Below, piece after piece: positions 25,701 through 39,000 of a stretch of 62,000 nt of DNA (positions are counted from its first letter, which is position 1; each line of letters starts with the position of its first letter). This stretch comes from Glandiceps talaboti (lineage: Eukaryota; Hemichordata; Enteropneusta; Spengelidae): positions 2,697,998-2,759,997 of the forward strand of contig NC_135560.1 in the NCBI RefSeq assembly GCF_964340395.1, given 5' to 3'. Position numbers and translations under genes: made by a program. Below the pieces are notes generated by a model. That model saw nothing but the letters and a program-made list of their open reading frames with translations. It ran no database searches and was not told the DNA's origin.

Positions 25701-26034
25701 GAAGATTTTGGTATTGTATAATTACTGAGAATGGTCCTTAAATTTTGTTGCCCAATATTTCTTCCCATCTGCAATGGAAAGTATAAGTTATCTAAACGTT
25801 CTTTTGTCAGTACTAACCACACGACAAGTAATGACAACCTTGTGTCACAAGTAGATTGTAGCAAAATAAAGACATATTTTGGAGATGAACAGAATTGTAT
25901 TATCCGTGGTAATATCTTTTCAAAAAGGTTAAATTGAGTAGTGGCAACTTTAAGAATAAATATTAGAATCTAAATAACTGTTATTTCATTCCATCAATAA
26001 GTTTATACTGTATTGTTTGATTCATTCCTTTCAG
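22705..26034 (+). repeat. 2082-bp duplication in a region of alternating 414/420-bp units
   Basis: Unit lengths from 22705 run 414, 414, 420, 414, 420, 414, 414, 420. Exons at 22705, 23119 and 23533 pair with 24787, 25201 and 25615 (offset 2082). Units at 22705, 23953 and 24787 share TTCCCATGTGCAATGGAAAG followed by TTTAAG. Their neighbours share CCTTAAATT, AAACGTTC and CCTTGTGTC. This is the clearest local two-type alternation in the array. Confidence 0.75.
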
Positions 26035-28952
26035 GATGGAACTCAAGGTCACGGAAGATGACACGAACACAGATGGCAGATGAACACCAGACAGCCAATC
26101 AAGAAGTGGAAGAAGTAAGTGAAGATTTTGGTATTGTATAATTACTGAGAATGGTCATTAAATTTTGTTGCCCAATATTTATTGCCATCTGCAATGGAAA
26201 GTATAAGTTATCTAAAAGTTCTTTTGTCAGTACTAAGCACACGACAAGTAATGACAACCTTATGTCACAAGTAGATTGTAGCAGAATGAAGACATATTTT
26301 GGAGATAAACAGAATTGTATTACCCGTGGTAATATCTTTTCAAAAAGGTTAAATTGAGTAGTGGCAACTTTAAGAGTAAATATTAGAATCTAAATAACTT
26401 ATTTCATTCCATCAATAAGTTTATACTGTATTGTTTGATTCATTCCTTTCAGGATGGAACTCAAGGTCACGGAAGATGACACGAACACAGATGGCAGATG
26501 AACACCAGACAGCCAATCAAGAAGTGGAAGAAGTAAGTGAAGATTTTGGTGTTGTATAATTACTGAGAATGGTCATTAAATTTTGTTGCCCAATATTTAT
26601 TCCCATCTGCAATGGAAAGTATAAGTTATCAAAAAGTTCTTTTTTCAGTACTAAGCACACGACACGTAATGACAACCTTATGTTACAAGTAGATTGTAGC
26701 AGAATGAAGAAATATTGGAGATGAATAGAATTGTATTATCCGTGGTAATATCTTTTCAAAAAGGTTAAATTGAGTAGTGGCAACTTGTAAGAGTAAATAT
26801 TAGAATACTGCTATTTCATTCCATCAATAAGTTTATACTGTATTGTTTGATTCATTCCTTTCAGGATGGAACTCAAGGTCACGGAAGATGACACGAACAC
26901 AGATGGCAGATGAACACCAGACAGCCAATCAAGAAGTGGAAGAAGTAAGTGAAGATTTTGGTATTGTATAATTACTGAGAATGGTCATTAAATTTTGTTG
27001 CCCAATATTTATTCCCATCTGCAATGGAAAGTATAAGTTATCAAAAAGTTCTTTTTTCAGTACTAAGCACACAACAAGTAATGACAACCTTATGTCACAA
27101 GTAGATTGTAGCAGAATGAAGACATATTTTGGAGATGAACAGAATTGTATTATCCGTGGTAATATCTTTTCAAAAAGGTTAAATTGAGTAGTGGCAACTT
27201 GTAAGAGTAAATATTAGAATACTGCTATTTCATTCCATCAATAAGTTTATACTGTATTGTTTGATTCATTCCTTTCAGGATGGAACTCAAGGACACGGAA
27301 GATGACATGAACACAGATGGCAGATGAACACCAGACAGCCAATCAAGAAGTGGAAGAAGTAAGTGAAGATTTTGGTATTGTATAATTACTGAGAATGGTC
27401 ATTAAATTTTGTTGCCCAATATTTATTCCCATCTGCAATGGAAAGTATAAGTTATCAAAAAGTTCTTTTTTCAGTACTAAGCACACAACAAGTAATGACA
27501 ACCTTATGTCACAAGTAGATTGTAGCAGAATGAAGACATATTTTGGAGATGAACAGAATTGTATTATCCGTGGTAATATCTTTTCAAAAAGGTTAAATTG
27601 AGTAGTGGCAACTTTAAGAATAAATATTAGAATCTAAATAACTCTTATTTCATTCCATCAATAAGTTTATACTGTATTGTTTGATTCATTCCTTTCAGGA
27701 TGGAACTCAAGGTCACGGAAGATGACACGAACACAGATGGCAGATGAACACCAGACAGCCAATCAAGAAGTGGAAGAAGTAAGTGAAGATTTTGGTATTG
27801 TATAATTACTGAGAATGGTCATTAAATTTTGTTGCCCAATATTTATTGCCATCTGCAATGGAAAGTATAAGTTATCAAAAAGTTCTTTTTTCAGTACTAA
27901 GCACACAACAAGTAATGACAACCTTATGTCACAAGTAGATTGTAGCAGAATGAAGACATATTTTGGAGATGAACAGAATTGTATTATCCGTGGTAATATC
28001 TTTTCAAAAAGGTTAAATTGAGTAGTGGCAACTTTAAGAATAAATATTAGAATCTAAATAACTCTTAGTTCATTCCATCAATAAGTTTATACTGTATTGT
28101 TTGATTCATTCCTTTCAGGATGGAACTCAAGGTCACGGAAGATGACACGAACACAGATGGCAGATGAACACCAGACAGCCAATCAAGAAGTGGAAGAAGT
28201 AAGTGAAGATTTTGGTATTGTATAATTACTGAGAATGGTCATTAAATTTTGTTGCCCAATATTTATTCCCATCTGCAATGGAAAGTATAAGTTATCAAAA
28301 AGTTCTTTTTTCAGTACTAAGCACACAACAAGTAATGACAACCTTATGTCACAAGTAGATTGTAGCAGAATGAAGACATATTTTGGAGATGAACAGAATT
28401 GTATTATCCGTGGTAATATCTTTTCAAAAAGGTTAAATTGAGTAGTGGCAACTTTAAGAATAAATATTAGAATCTAAATAACTCTTAGTTCATTCCATCA
28501 ATAAGTTTATACTGTATTGTTTGATTCATTCCTTTCAGGATGGAACTCAAGGTCACGGAAGATGACACGAACACAGATGGCAGATGAACACCAGACAGCC
28601 AATCAAGAAGTGGAAGAAGTAAGTGAAGATTTTGGTATTGTATAATTACTGAGAATGGTCATTAAATTTTGTTGCCCAATATTTCTTCCCATCTGCAATG
28701 GAAAGTATAAGTTATCTAAAAGTTCTTTTGTCAGTACTAAGCATACAACAAGTAATGACAACCTTATGTCACAAGTAGATTGTAGCAGAATGAAGACATA
28801 TTTTGGAGATGAACAGAATTGTATTATCCGTGGTAATATCTTTACAAAAAGGTTAAAGTGAGTAGTGGCATTTTGTAAGAGTAAATATTAGAATACTGTT
28901 ATTTCATTCCATCAATAAGTTTATACTGTATTGTTTGATTCATTCCTTTCAG

Positions 28953-29357
28953 GATGGAACTCAAGGTCACGGAAGATGACACGAACACAGATGGCAGATG
29001 AACACCAGACAGCCAATCAAGAAGTGGAAGAAGTAAGTGTATAATTACTGAGAATAGTCATTAAATTTTGTTGCCCAATATTTATTCCCATCTGCAATGG
29101 AAAGTATAAGTTATCTAAAAGTTCTATTGTCAGTACTAAGCACACGATAAGTAATGACAACCTTATGTGACAAGTAGATTGTAGCAGAATGAAGACATAT
29201 TTTGGAGATGAACAGAATTGTATTATCCGTGGTAATATCTTTTCAAAAAGGTTAAATTGAGTAGTGGCAACTTTAAGAGTAAATATTAGAATCTAAATAA
29301 CTCTTATTTCATTCCATCAATAAGTTTATACTGTATTGTTTGATTCATTCCTTTCAG
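28953..29357 (+). repeat. 405-bp unit with 15-nt deletion just after the donor
   Basis: After GTAAGTG the unit jumps straight to TATAATTACTG, losing 15 nt (AAGATTTTGGTATTG). A TG dinucleotide flanks the deleted segment, as expected of slippage or end joining at microhomology. The donor is intact. The downstream ATG of the intronic frame is changed to ATA (GAGAATAGTC), and a TGA replaces TCA in ATGTGACAAG. I saw only one copy, so it is probably recent. Confidence 0.85.
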
Positions 29358-30188
29358 GATGGAACTCAAGGTCACGGAAGATGACACGAACACAGATGGC
29401 AGATGAACACCAGACAGCCAATCAAGAAGTGGAAGAAGTAAGTGAAGATTTTGGTATTGTATAATTACTGAGAATGGTCGTTAAACTTTGTTGCACAATA
29501 TTTATTCCCATCTGCAATGGAAAGTATAAGTTATCTAAAAGTTCTTTTGTCAGTACTAAGCACACGACAAGTAATGACAACCTTATGTCAGAAGTTGATT
29601 GTAGCAGAATGAAGACATATTTTGGAGATGAACAGAATTGTATTATCCGTGGTAATATCTTTCAAAAAGGTTAAATTGAGTAGTGGCAACTTTAAGAGTA
29701 AATATTAGAATCTAAATAACTGTTATTTCATTCCATCAATAAGTTTATACTGTATTGTTTGATTTATTCCTTTCAGGATGGAACTCAAGGTCACGGAAGA
29801 TGACACGAACACAGATTGCAGATGAACACCAGACAGCCAATCAAGAAGTGGAAGAAGTAAGTGAAGATTTTGGAATTGAATAATTACTGAGAATGGTCAT
29901 TAAACTTTGTTGCCCAATATTTCTTCACATCTGCAATGGAAAGTATAAGTTATCTAAAAGTTCTTTTGTCAGTACTAAGCACACGACACGTAATGACAAC
30001 CTTATGTTACAAGTAGATTGTAGCAGAATGAAGAAATATTGGAGATGAATAGAATTGTATTACCCGTGGTAATATCTTTTCAAAAAGGTTAAAGTGAGTA
30101 GTGGCATTTTGTAAGAGTAAATATTAGAATACTGTTATTTCATTCCATCAATAAGTTTATACTGTATTGTTTGATTCATTCCTTTCAG

Positions 30189-33100
30189 GATGGAACTCAA
30201 GGTCACGGAAGATGACACGAACACAGATGGCAGATCAACACCAGACAGCCAATCAAGAAGTGGAAGAAGTAAGTGAAGATTTTGGTATTGTATAATTACT
30301 GAGAATGGTCCTTAAATTTTGTTGCCCAATATTTATTGCCATCTGCAATGGAAAGTATAAGTTATCTAAACGTTCTTTTGTCAGTACTAACCACACGACA
30401 AGTAATGACAACCTTGTGTCACAAGTAGATTGTAGCAAAATAAAGACATATTTTGGAGATGAACAGAATTGTATTATCCGTGGTAATATCTTTTCAAAAA
30501 GGTTAAATTGAGTAGTGGCAACTTTAAGAATAAATATTAGAATCTAAATAACTCTTATTTCATTCCATCAATAAGTTTATACTGTATTGTTTGATTCATT
30601 CCTTTCAGGATGGAGCTCAAGGTCACGGAAGATGACACGAACACAAATGGCAGATGAACACCAGACAGCCAATCAAGAAGTGGAAGAAGTAAGTGAAGAT
30701 TTTGGAATTGTAAAATTACTGAGAATGGTCATTAAATTTTGTTGCCCCATATTTATTGCCATCTGCAATGGAAAGTATAAGTTATCTAAAAGTTCTTTTG
30801 TCAGTACTAAGTACACGACAAGTAATGACAACCTTATGTCACAAGTAGATTGTAGCAGAATGAAGACATATTTTGGAGATGAACAGAATTGTATTATCCG
30901 TGGTAATATCTTTTCAAAAAGGTTAAATTGAGTAGTGGCATCTTTAAGAGTAAATATTAGAATCTAAATAACTGTTATTTCATTCCATCAATAAGTTTAT
31001 ACTGTATTGTTTGATTCATTCCTTTCAGGATGGAACTCAAGGTCACGGAAGATGACACGAACACAGATGGCAGATGAACACCAGACAGCCAATCAAGAAG
31101 TGGAAGAAGTAAGTGAAGATTTTGGTATTGTATAATTACTGAGAATGGTCATTAAATTTTGTTGCCCCATATTTATTGCCATCTGCAATGGAAAGTATAA
31201 GTTATCTAAAAGTTCTTTTGTCAGTACTAAGCACACGACAAGTAATGACAACCTTATGTCACAAGTAGATTGTAGCAGAATGAAGACATATTTTGGAGAT
31301 AAACAGAATTGTATTAACCGTGGTAATATCTTTTCAAAAAGGTTAAATTGAGTAGTGGCAACTTTAAGAGTAAATATTAGAATCTAAATAACTGTTATTT
31401 CATTCCATCAATAAGTTTATACTGTATTGTTTGATTCATTCCTTTCAGGATGGAACTCAAGGTCACGGAAGATGACACGAACACAGATGGCAGATGAACA
31501 CCAGACAGCCAATCAAGAAGTGGAAGAAGTAAGTGAAGATTTTGGTATTGTATAATTACTGAGAATGGTCATTAAATTTTGTTGCCCAATATTTATTCCC
31601 ATCTGCAATGGAAAGTATAAGTTATCTAAAAGTTCTTTTGTCAGTACTAAGCACACGACAAGTAATGACAACCTTATGTCACAAGTAGATTGTAGCAGAA
31701 TGAAGACATATTTTGGAGATGAACAGAATTGTATTATCCGTGGTAATATCTTTTCAAAAAGGTTAAATTGAGTAGTGGCAACTTTAAGAATAAATATTAG
31801 AATCTAAATAACTCTTAGTTCATTCCATCAATAAGTTTATACTGTATTGTTTGATTCATTCCTTTCAGGATGGAACTCAAGGTCACGGAAGATGACACGA
31901 ACACAGATGGCAGATGAACACCAGACAGCCAATCAAGAAGTGGAAGAAGTAAGTGAAGATTTTGGTATTGTATAATTACTGAGAATGGTCATTAAATTTT
32001 GTTGCCCCATATTTATTGCCATCTGCAATGGAAAGTATAAGTTATCTAAAAGTTCTTTTGTCAGTACTAAGCACACGACAAGTAATGACAACCTTATGTC
32101 ACAAGTAGATTGTAGCAGAATGAAGACATATTTTGGAGATAAACAGAATTGTATTAACCGTGGTAATATCTTTTCAAAAAGGTTAAATTGAGTAGTGGCA
32201 ACTTTAAGAGTAAATATTAGAATCTAAATAACTGTTATTTCATTCCATCAATAAGTTTATACTGTATTGTTTGATTCATTCCTTTCAGGATGGAACTCAA
32301 GGTCACGGAAGATGACACGAACACAGATGGCAGATGAACACCAGACAGCCAATCAAGAAGTGGAAGAAGTAAGTGAAGATTTTGGTATTGTATAATTACT
32401 GAGAATGGTCCTTAAATTTTGTTGCCCAATATTTATTGCCATCTGCAATGGAAAGTATAAGTTATCTAAACGTTCTTTTGTCAGTACTAACCACACGACA
32501 AGTAATGACAACCTTGTGTCACAAGTAGATTGTAGCAAAATAAAGACATATTTTGGAGATGAACAGAATTGTATTATCCGTGGTAATATCTTTTCAAAAA
32601 GGTTAAATTGATTAGTGGCAACTTTAAGAATAAATATTAGAATCTAAATAACTCTTATTTCATTCCATCAATAAGTTTATACTGTATTGTTTGATTCATT
32701 CCTTTCAGGATGGAGCTCAAGGTCACGGAAGATGACACGAACACAAATGGCAGATGAACACCAGACAGCCAATCAAGAAGTGGAAGAAGTAAGTGAAGAT
32801 TTTGGAATTGTAAAATTACTGAGAATGGTCATTAAATTTTGTTGCCCCATATTTATTGCCATCTGCAATGGAAAGTATTGCCATCTGCAATGGAAAGTAT
32901 AAGTTATCTAAAAGTTCTTTTGTCAGTACTAAGTACACGACAAGTAATGACAACCTTATGTCACAAGTAGATTGTAGCAGAATGAAGACATATTTTGGAG
33001 ATGAACAGAATTGTATTATCCGTGGTAATATCTTTTCAAAAAGGTTAAATTGAGTAGTGGCATCTTTAAGAGTAAATATTAGAATCTAAATAACTGTTAT

Positions 33101-34830
33101 TTCATTCCATCAATAAGTTTATACTGTATTGTTTGATTCATTCCTTTCAGGATGGAACTCAAGGTCACGGAAGATGACACGAACACAGATGGCAGATGAA
33201 CACCAGACAGCCAATCAAGAAGTGGAAGAAGTAAGTGAAGATTTTGGTATTGTATAATTACTGAGAATGGTCATTAAATTTTGTTGCCCAATATTTATTG
33301 CCATCTGCAATGGAAAGTATAAGTTATCTAAAAGTTCTTTTGTCAGTACTAAGCACACGACAAGTAATGACAACCTTATGTCACAAGTAGATTGTAGCAG
33401 AATGAAGACATATTTTGGAGATAAACAGAATTGTATTAACCGTGGTAATATCTTTTCAAAAAGGTTAAATTGAGTAGTGGCAACTTTAAGAGTAAATATT
33501 AGAATCTAAATAACTGTTATTTCATTCCATCAATAAGTTTATACTGTATTGTTTGATTCATTCCTTTCAGGATGGAACTCAAGGTCACGGAAGATGACAC
33601 GAACACAGATGGCAGATGAACACCAGACAGCCAATCAAGAAGTGGAAGAAGTAAGTGAAGATTTTGGTATTGTATAATTACTGAGAATGGTCATTAAATT
33701 TTGTTGCCCAATATTTATTCCCATCTGCAATGGAAAGTATAAGTTATCTAAAAGTTCTTTTGTCAGTACTAAGCACACGACAAGTAATGACAACCTTATG
33801 TCACAAGTAGATTGTAGCAGAATGAAGACATATTTTGGAGATGAACAGAATTGTATTATCCGTGGTAATATCTTTTCAAAAAGGTTAAATTGAGTAGTGG
33901 CAACTTTAAGAATAAATATTAGAATCTAAATAACTCTTAGTTCATTCCATCAATAAGTTTATACTGTATTGTTTGATTCATTCCTTTCAGGATGGAACTC
34001 AAGGTCACGGAAGATGACACGAACACAGATGGCAGATGAACACCAGACAGCCAATCAAGAAGTGGAAGAAGTAAGTGAAGATTTTGGTATTGTATAATTA
34101 CTGAGAATGGTCCTTAAATTTTGTTGCCCAATATTTATTGCCATCTGCAATGGAAAGTATAAGTTATCTAAACGTTCTTTTGTCAGTACTAACCACACGA
34201 CAAGTAATGACAACCTTGTGTCACAAGTAGATTGTAGCAAAATAAAGACATATTTTGGAGATGAACAGAATTGTATTATCCGTGGTAATATCTTTTCAAA
34301 AAGGTTAAATTGATTAGTGGCAACTTTAAGAATAAATATTAGAATCTAAATAACTCTTATTTCATTCCATCAATAAGTTTATACTGTATTGTTTGATTCA
34401 TTCCTTTCAGGATGGAGCTCAAGGTCACGGAAGATGACACGAACACAAATGGCAGATGAACACCAGACAGCCAATCAAGAAGTGGAAGAAGTAAGTGAAG
34501 ATTTTGGAATTGTATAATTACTGAGAATGGTCATTAAACTTTGTTGCCCCATATTTATTGCCATCTGCAATGGAAAGTATAAGTTATCTAAAAGTTCTTT
34601 TGTCAGTACTAAGTACACGACAAGTAATGACAACCTTATGTCACAAGTAGATTGTAGCAGAATGAAGACATATTTTGGAGATGAACAGAATTGTATTATC
34701 CGTGGTAATATCTTTTCAAAAAGGTTAAATTGAGTAGTGGCATCTTTAAGAGTAAATATTAGAATCTAAATAACTGTTATTTCATTCCATCAATAAGTTT
34801 ATACTGTATTGTTTGATTCATTCCTTTCAG
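30189..34830 (+). repeat. Mosaic of repeated two- to five-unit blocks (2100-bp offset)
   Basis: Units at 30189 and 30609 recur at 32289 and 32709 (offset 2100) and again at 33991 and 34411. Markers are AACGTTC with CCTTGTGTC in the first unit and GGATGGAGCTC with ACACAAATGG in the second. Units ending in GGAGATAAAC and GTATTAACCG recur at 31029, 31869, 33151 and 34831. The unit at 29358-30188 (AACACAGATTGCAG in its second exon) recurs at 35251 and 37761. Confidence 0.7.
32857..32900 (+). repeat. 22-bp internal tandem duplication
   Basis: The 22-nt segment TGCCATCTGCAATGGAAAGT plus AT occurs twice head to tail (32857-32878 and 32879-32900), making this the only 442-bp unit. It splits the usual readthrough frame into two overlapping frames. 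The closely related units at 30609 and 34411 lack it, so it arose after the block duplication that links them. Confidence 0.93.
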
Positions 34831-36081
34831 GATGGAACTCAAGGTCACGGAAGATGACACGAACACAGATGGCAGATGAACACCAGACAGCCAATCAAGA
34901 AGTGGAAGAAGTAAGTGAAGATTTTGGTATTGTATAATTACTGAGAATGGTCATTAAATTTTGTTGCCCAATATTTATTGCCATCTGCAATGGAAAGTAT
35001 AAGTTATCTAAAAGTTCTTTTGTCAGTACTAAGCACACGACAAGTAATGACAACCTTATGTCACAAGTAGATTGTAGCAGAATGAAGACATATTTTGGAG
35101 ATAAACAGAATTGTATTAACCGTGGTAATATCTTTTCAAAAAGGTTAAATTGAGTAGTGGCAACTTTAAGAGTAAATATTAGAATCTAAATAACTGTTAT
35201 TTCATTCCATCAATAAGTTTATACTGTATTGTTTGATTCATTCCTTTCAGGATGGAACTCAAGGTCACGGAAGATGACACGAACACAGATGGCAGATGAA
35301 CACCAGACAGCCAATCAAGAAGTGGAAGAAGTAAGTGAAGATTTTGGTATTGTATAATTACTGAGAATGGTCGTTAAACTTTGTTGCACAATATTTATTC
35401 CCATCTGCAATGGAAAGTATAAGTTATCTAAAAGTTCTTTTGTCAGTACTAAGCACACGACAAGTAATGACAACCTTATGTCAGAAGTTGATTGTAGCAG
35501 AATGAAGACATATTTTGGAGATGAACAGAATTGTATTATCCGTGGTAATATCTTTCAAAAAGGTTAAATTGAGTAGTGGCAACTTTAAGAGTAAATATTA
35601 GAATCTAAATAACTGTTATTTCATTCCATCAATAAGTTTATACTGTATTGTTTGATTTATTCCTTTCAGGATGGAACTCAAGGTCACGGAAGATGACACG
35701 AACACAGATTGCAGATGAACACCAGACAGCCAATCAAGAAGTGGAAGAAGTAAGTGAAGATTTTGGAATTGAATAATTACTGAGAATGGTCATTAAACTT
35801 TGTTGCCCAATATTTCTTCACATCTGCAATGGAAAGTATAAGTTATCTAAAAGTTCTTTTGTCAGTACTAAGCACACGACACGTAATGACAACCTTATGT
35901 TACAAGTAGATTGTAGCAGAATGAAGAAATATTGGAGATGAATAGAAGTGTATTACCCGTGGTAATATCTTTTCAAAAAGGTTAAAGTGAGTAGTGGCAT
36001 TTTGTAAGAGTAAATATTAGAATACTGTTATTTCATTCCATCAATAAGTTTATACTGTATTGTTTGATTCATTCCTTTCAG

Positions 36082-39000
36082 GATGGAACTCAAGGTCACG
36101 GAAGATGACACGAACACAGATGGCAGATGAACACCAGACAGCCAATCAAGAAGTGGAAGAAGTAAGTGAAGATTTTGGTATTGTATAATTACTGAGAATG
36201 GTCATTAAATTTTGTTGCCCAATATTTATTCCCATCTGCAATGGAAAGTATAAGTTATCTAAAAGTTCTTTTGTCAGTACTAAGCACACAACAAGTAATG
36301 ACAACCTTATGTCACAAGTAGATTGTAGCAGAATGAAGACATATTTTGGAGATGAACAGAATTGTATTATCCGTGGTAATATCTTTTCAAAAAGGTTAAA
36401 TTGAGTAGTGGCAACTTTAAGAATAAATATTAGAATTTAAATAACTCTTAGTTCATTCCATCAATAAGTTTATACTGTATTGTTTGATTCATTCCTTTCA
36501 GGATGGAACTCAAGGTCACGGAAGATGACACGAACACAGATGGCAGATGAACACCAGACAGCCAATCAAGAAGTGGAAGAAGTAAGTGAAGATTTTGGTA
36601 TTGTATAATTACTGAGAATGGTCCTTAAATTTTGTTGCCCAATATTTCTTCCTATCTGCAATGGAAAGTATAAGTTATCTAAAAGTTCTTTTGTCAGTAC
36701 TAAGCACACAACAAGTAATGACAACCTTATGTCACAAGTAGATTGTAGCAGAATGAAGACATATTTTGGAGATGAACAGAATTGTATTATACGTGGTAAT
36801 ATCTTTTCAAAAAGGTTAAATTGAGTAGTGGCAACTTTAAGAATAAATATTAGAATCTAAATAACTCTTAGTTCATTCCATCAATAAGTTTATACTGTAT
36901 TGTTTGATTCATTCCTTTCAGGATGGAACTCAAGGTCACGGAAGATGACACGAACACAGATGGCAGATGAACACCAGACAGCCAATCAAGAAGTGGAAGA
37001 AGTGAGTGAAGATTTTGGTATTATATACTTACTGAGAATGGTCATTAAATTTTGTTGCCCAATATTTATTGCCATCTGCAATGGAAAGTATAAGTTATCT
37101 AAAAGTTCTTTTGTCAGTACTAAGCACACGACAAGTAATGACAACCTTATGTTACAAGTAGATTGTAGCAGAATGAAGACATATTTTGGAGATGAACAGA
37201 ATTGTATTATCCGTGGTAATATCTTTTCAAAAAGGTTAAATTGAGTAGTGGCAACTTTAAGAGTAAATATTAGAATCTAAATAACTGTTATTTCATTCCA
37301 TCAATAAGTTTATACTGTATTGTTTGATTCATTCCTTTCAGGATGGAACTCAAGGTCACGGAAGATGACACGAACACAGATGGCAGATGAACACCAGACA
37401 GCCAATCAAGAAGTGGAAGAAGTAAGTGAAGATTTTCGAATTATATAATTACTGAGAATGGACATTAAACTTTGTTGCCCAATATTTATTCCCATCTGCA
37501 ATGGAAAGTATAAGTTATCTAAAAGTTCTTTTGTTAGTACTAAGCATACGACAAGTAATGACAACCTTATGTCACAAGTAGATTGTAGCAGAATGAAGAC
37601 ATATTTTGGAGATGAACAGAATTGTATTATCCGTGGTAATATCTTTTCAAAAATGTAAATTGAGTAGTGGCAACTTTAAGAGTAAATATTAGAATCTAAA
37701 TAACTGTTATTTCATTCCATCAATAAGTTTATACTGTATTGTTTGATTCATTCCTTTCAGGATGGAACTCAAGGTCACGGAAGATGACACGAACACAGAT
37801 GGCAGATGAACACCAGACAGCCAATCAAGAAGTGGAAGAAGTAAGTGAAGATTTTGGTATTGTATAATTACTGAGAATGGTCATTAAACTTTGTTGCCCA
37901 ATATTTATTGCCATCTGCAATGGAAAATATAAGTTATCTAAAAGTTCTTTTGTCAGTACTAAGCACACGACAAGTAATGACAACCTTATGTCAGAAGTTG
38001 ATTGTAGCAGAATGAAGACATATTTTGGAGATGAACAGAATTGTATTATCCGTGGTAATATCTTTCAAAAAGGTTAAATTGAGTAGTGGCAACTTTAAGA
38101 GTAAATATTAGAATCTAAATAACTGTTATTTCATTCCATCAATAAGTTTATACTGTATTGTTTGATTTATTCCTTTCAGGATGGAACTCAAGGTCACGGA
38201 AGATGACACGAACACAGATTGCAGATGAACACCAGACAGCCAATCAAGAAGTGGAAGAAGTAAGTGAAGATTTTGGAATTGAATAATTACTGAGAATGGT
38301 CATTAAACTTTGTTGCCCAATATTTCTTCACATCTGCAATGGAAAGTATAAGTTATCTAAAAGTTCTTTTGTCAGTACTAAGCACACGACACGTAATGAC
38401 AACCTTATGTTACAAGTAGATTGTAGCAGAATGAAGAAATATTGGAGATGAATAGAAGTGTATTACCCGTGGTAATATCTTTTCAAAAAGGTTAAAGTGA
38501 GTAGTGGCATTTTGTAAGAGTAAATATTAGAATACTGTTATTTCATTCCATCAATAAGTTTATACTGTATTGTTTGATTCATTCCTTTCAGGATGGAACT
38601 CAAGGTCACGGAAGATGACACGAACACAGATGGCAGATGAACACCAGACAGCCAATCAAGAAGTGGAATAAGTAAGTGAAGATTTTGGTATTGTATAATT
38701 ACTGAGAATGGTCATTAAATTTTGTTGCCCAATATTTATTCCCATCTGCAATGGAAAGTATAAGTTATCTAAAAGTTCTTTTGTCAGTACTAAGCACACA
38801 ACAAGTAATGACAACCTTATGTCACAAGTAGATTGTAGCAGAATGAAGACATATTTTGGAGATGAACAGAATTGTATTATCCGTGGTAATATCTTTTCAA
38901 AAAGGTTAAATTGAGTAGTGGCAACTTTAAGAATAAATATTAGAATTTAAATAACTCTTAGTTCATTCCATCAATAAGTTTATACTGTATTGTTTGATTC

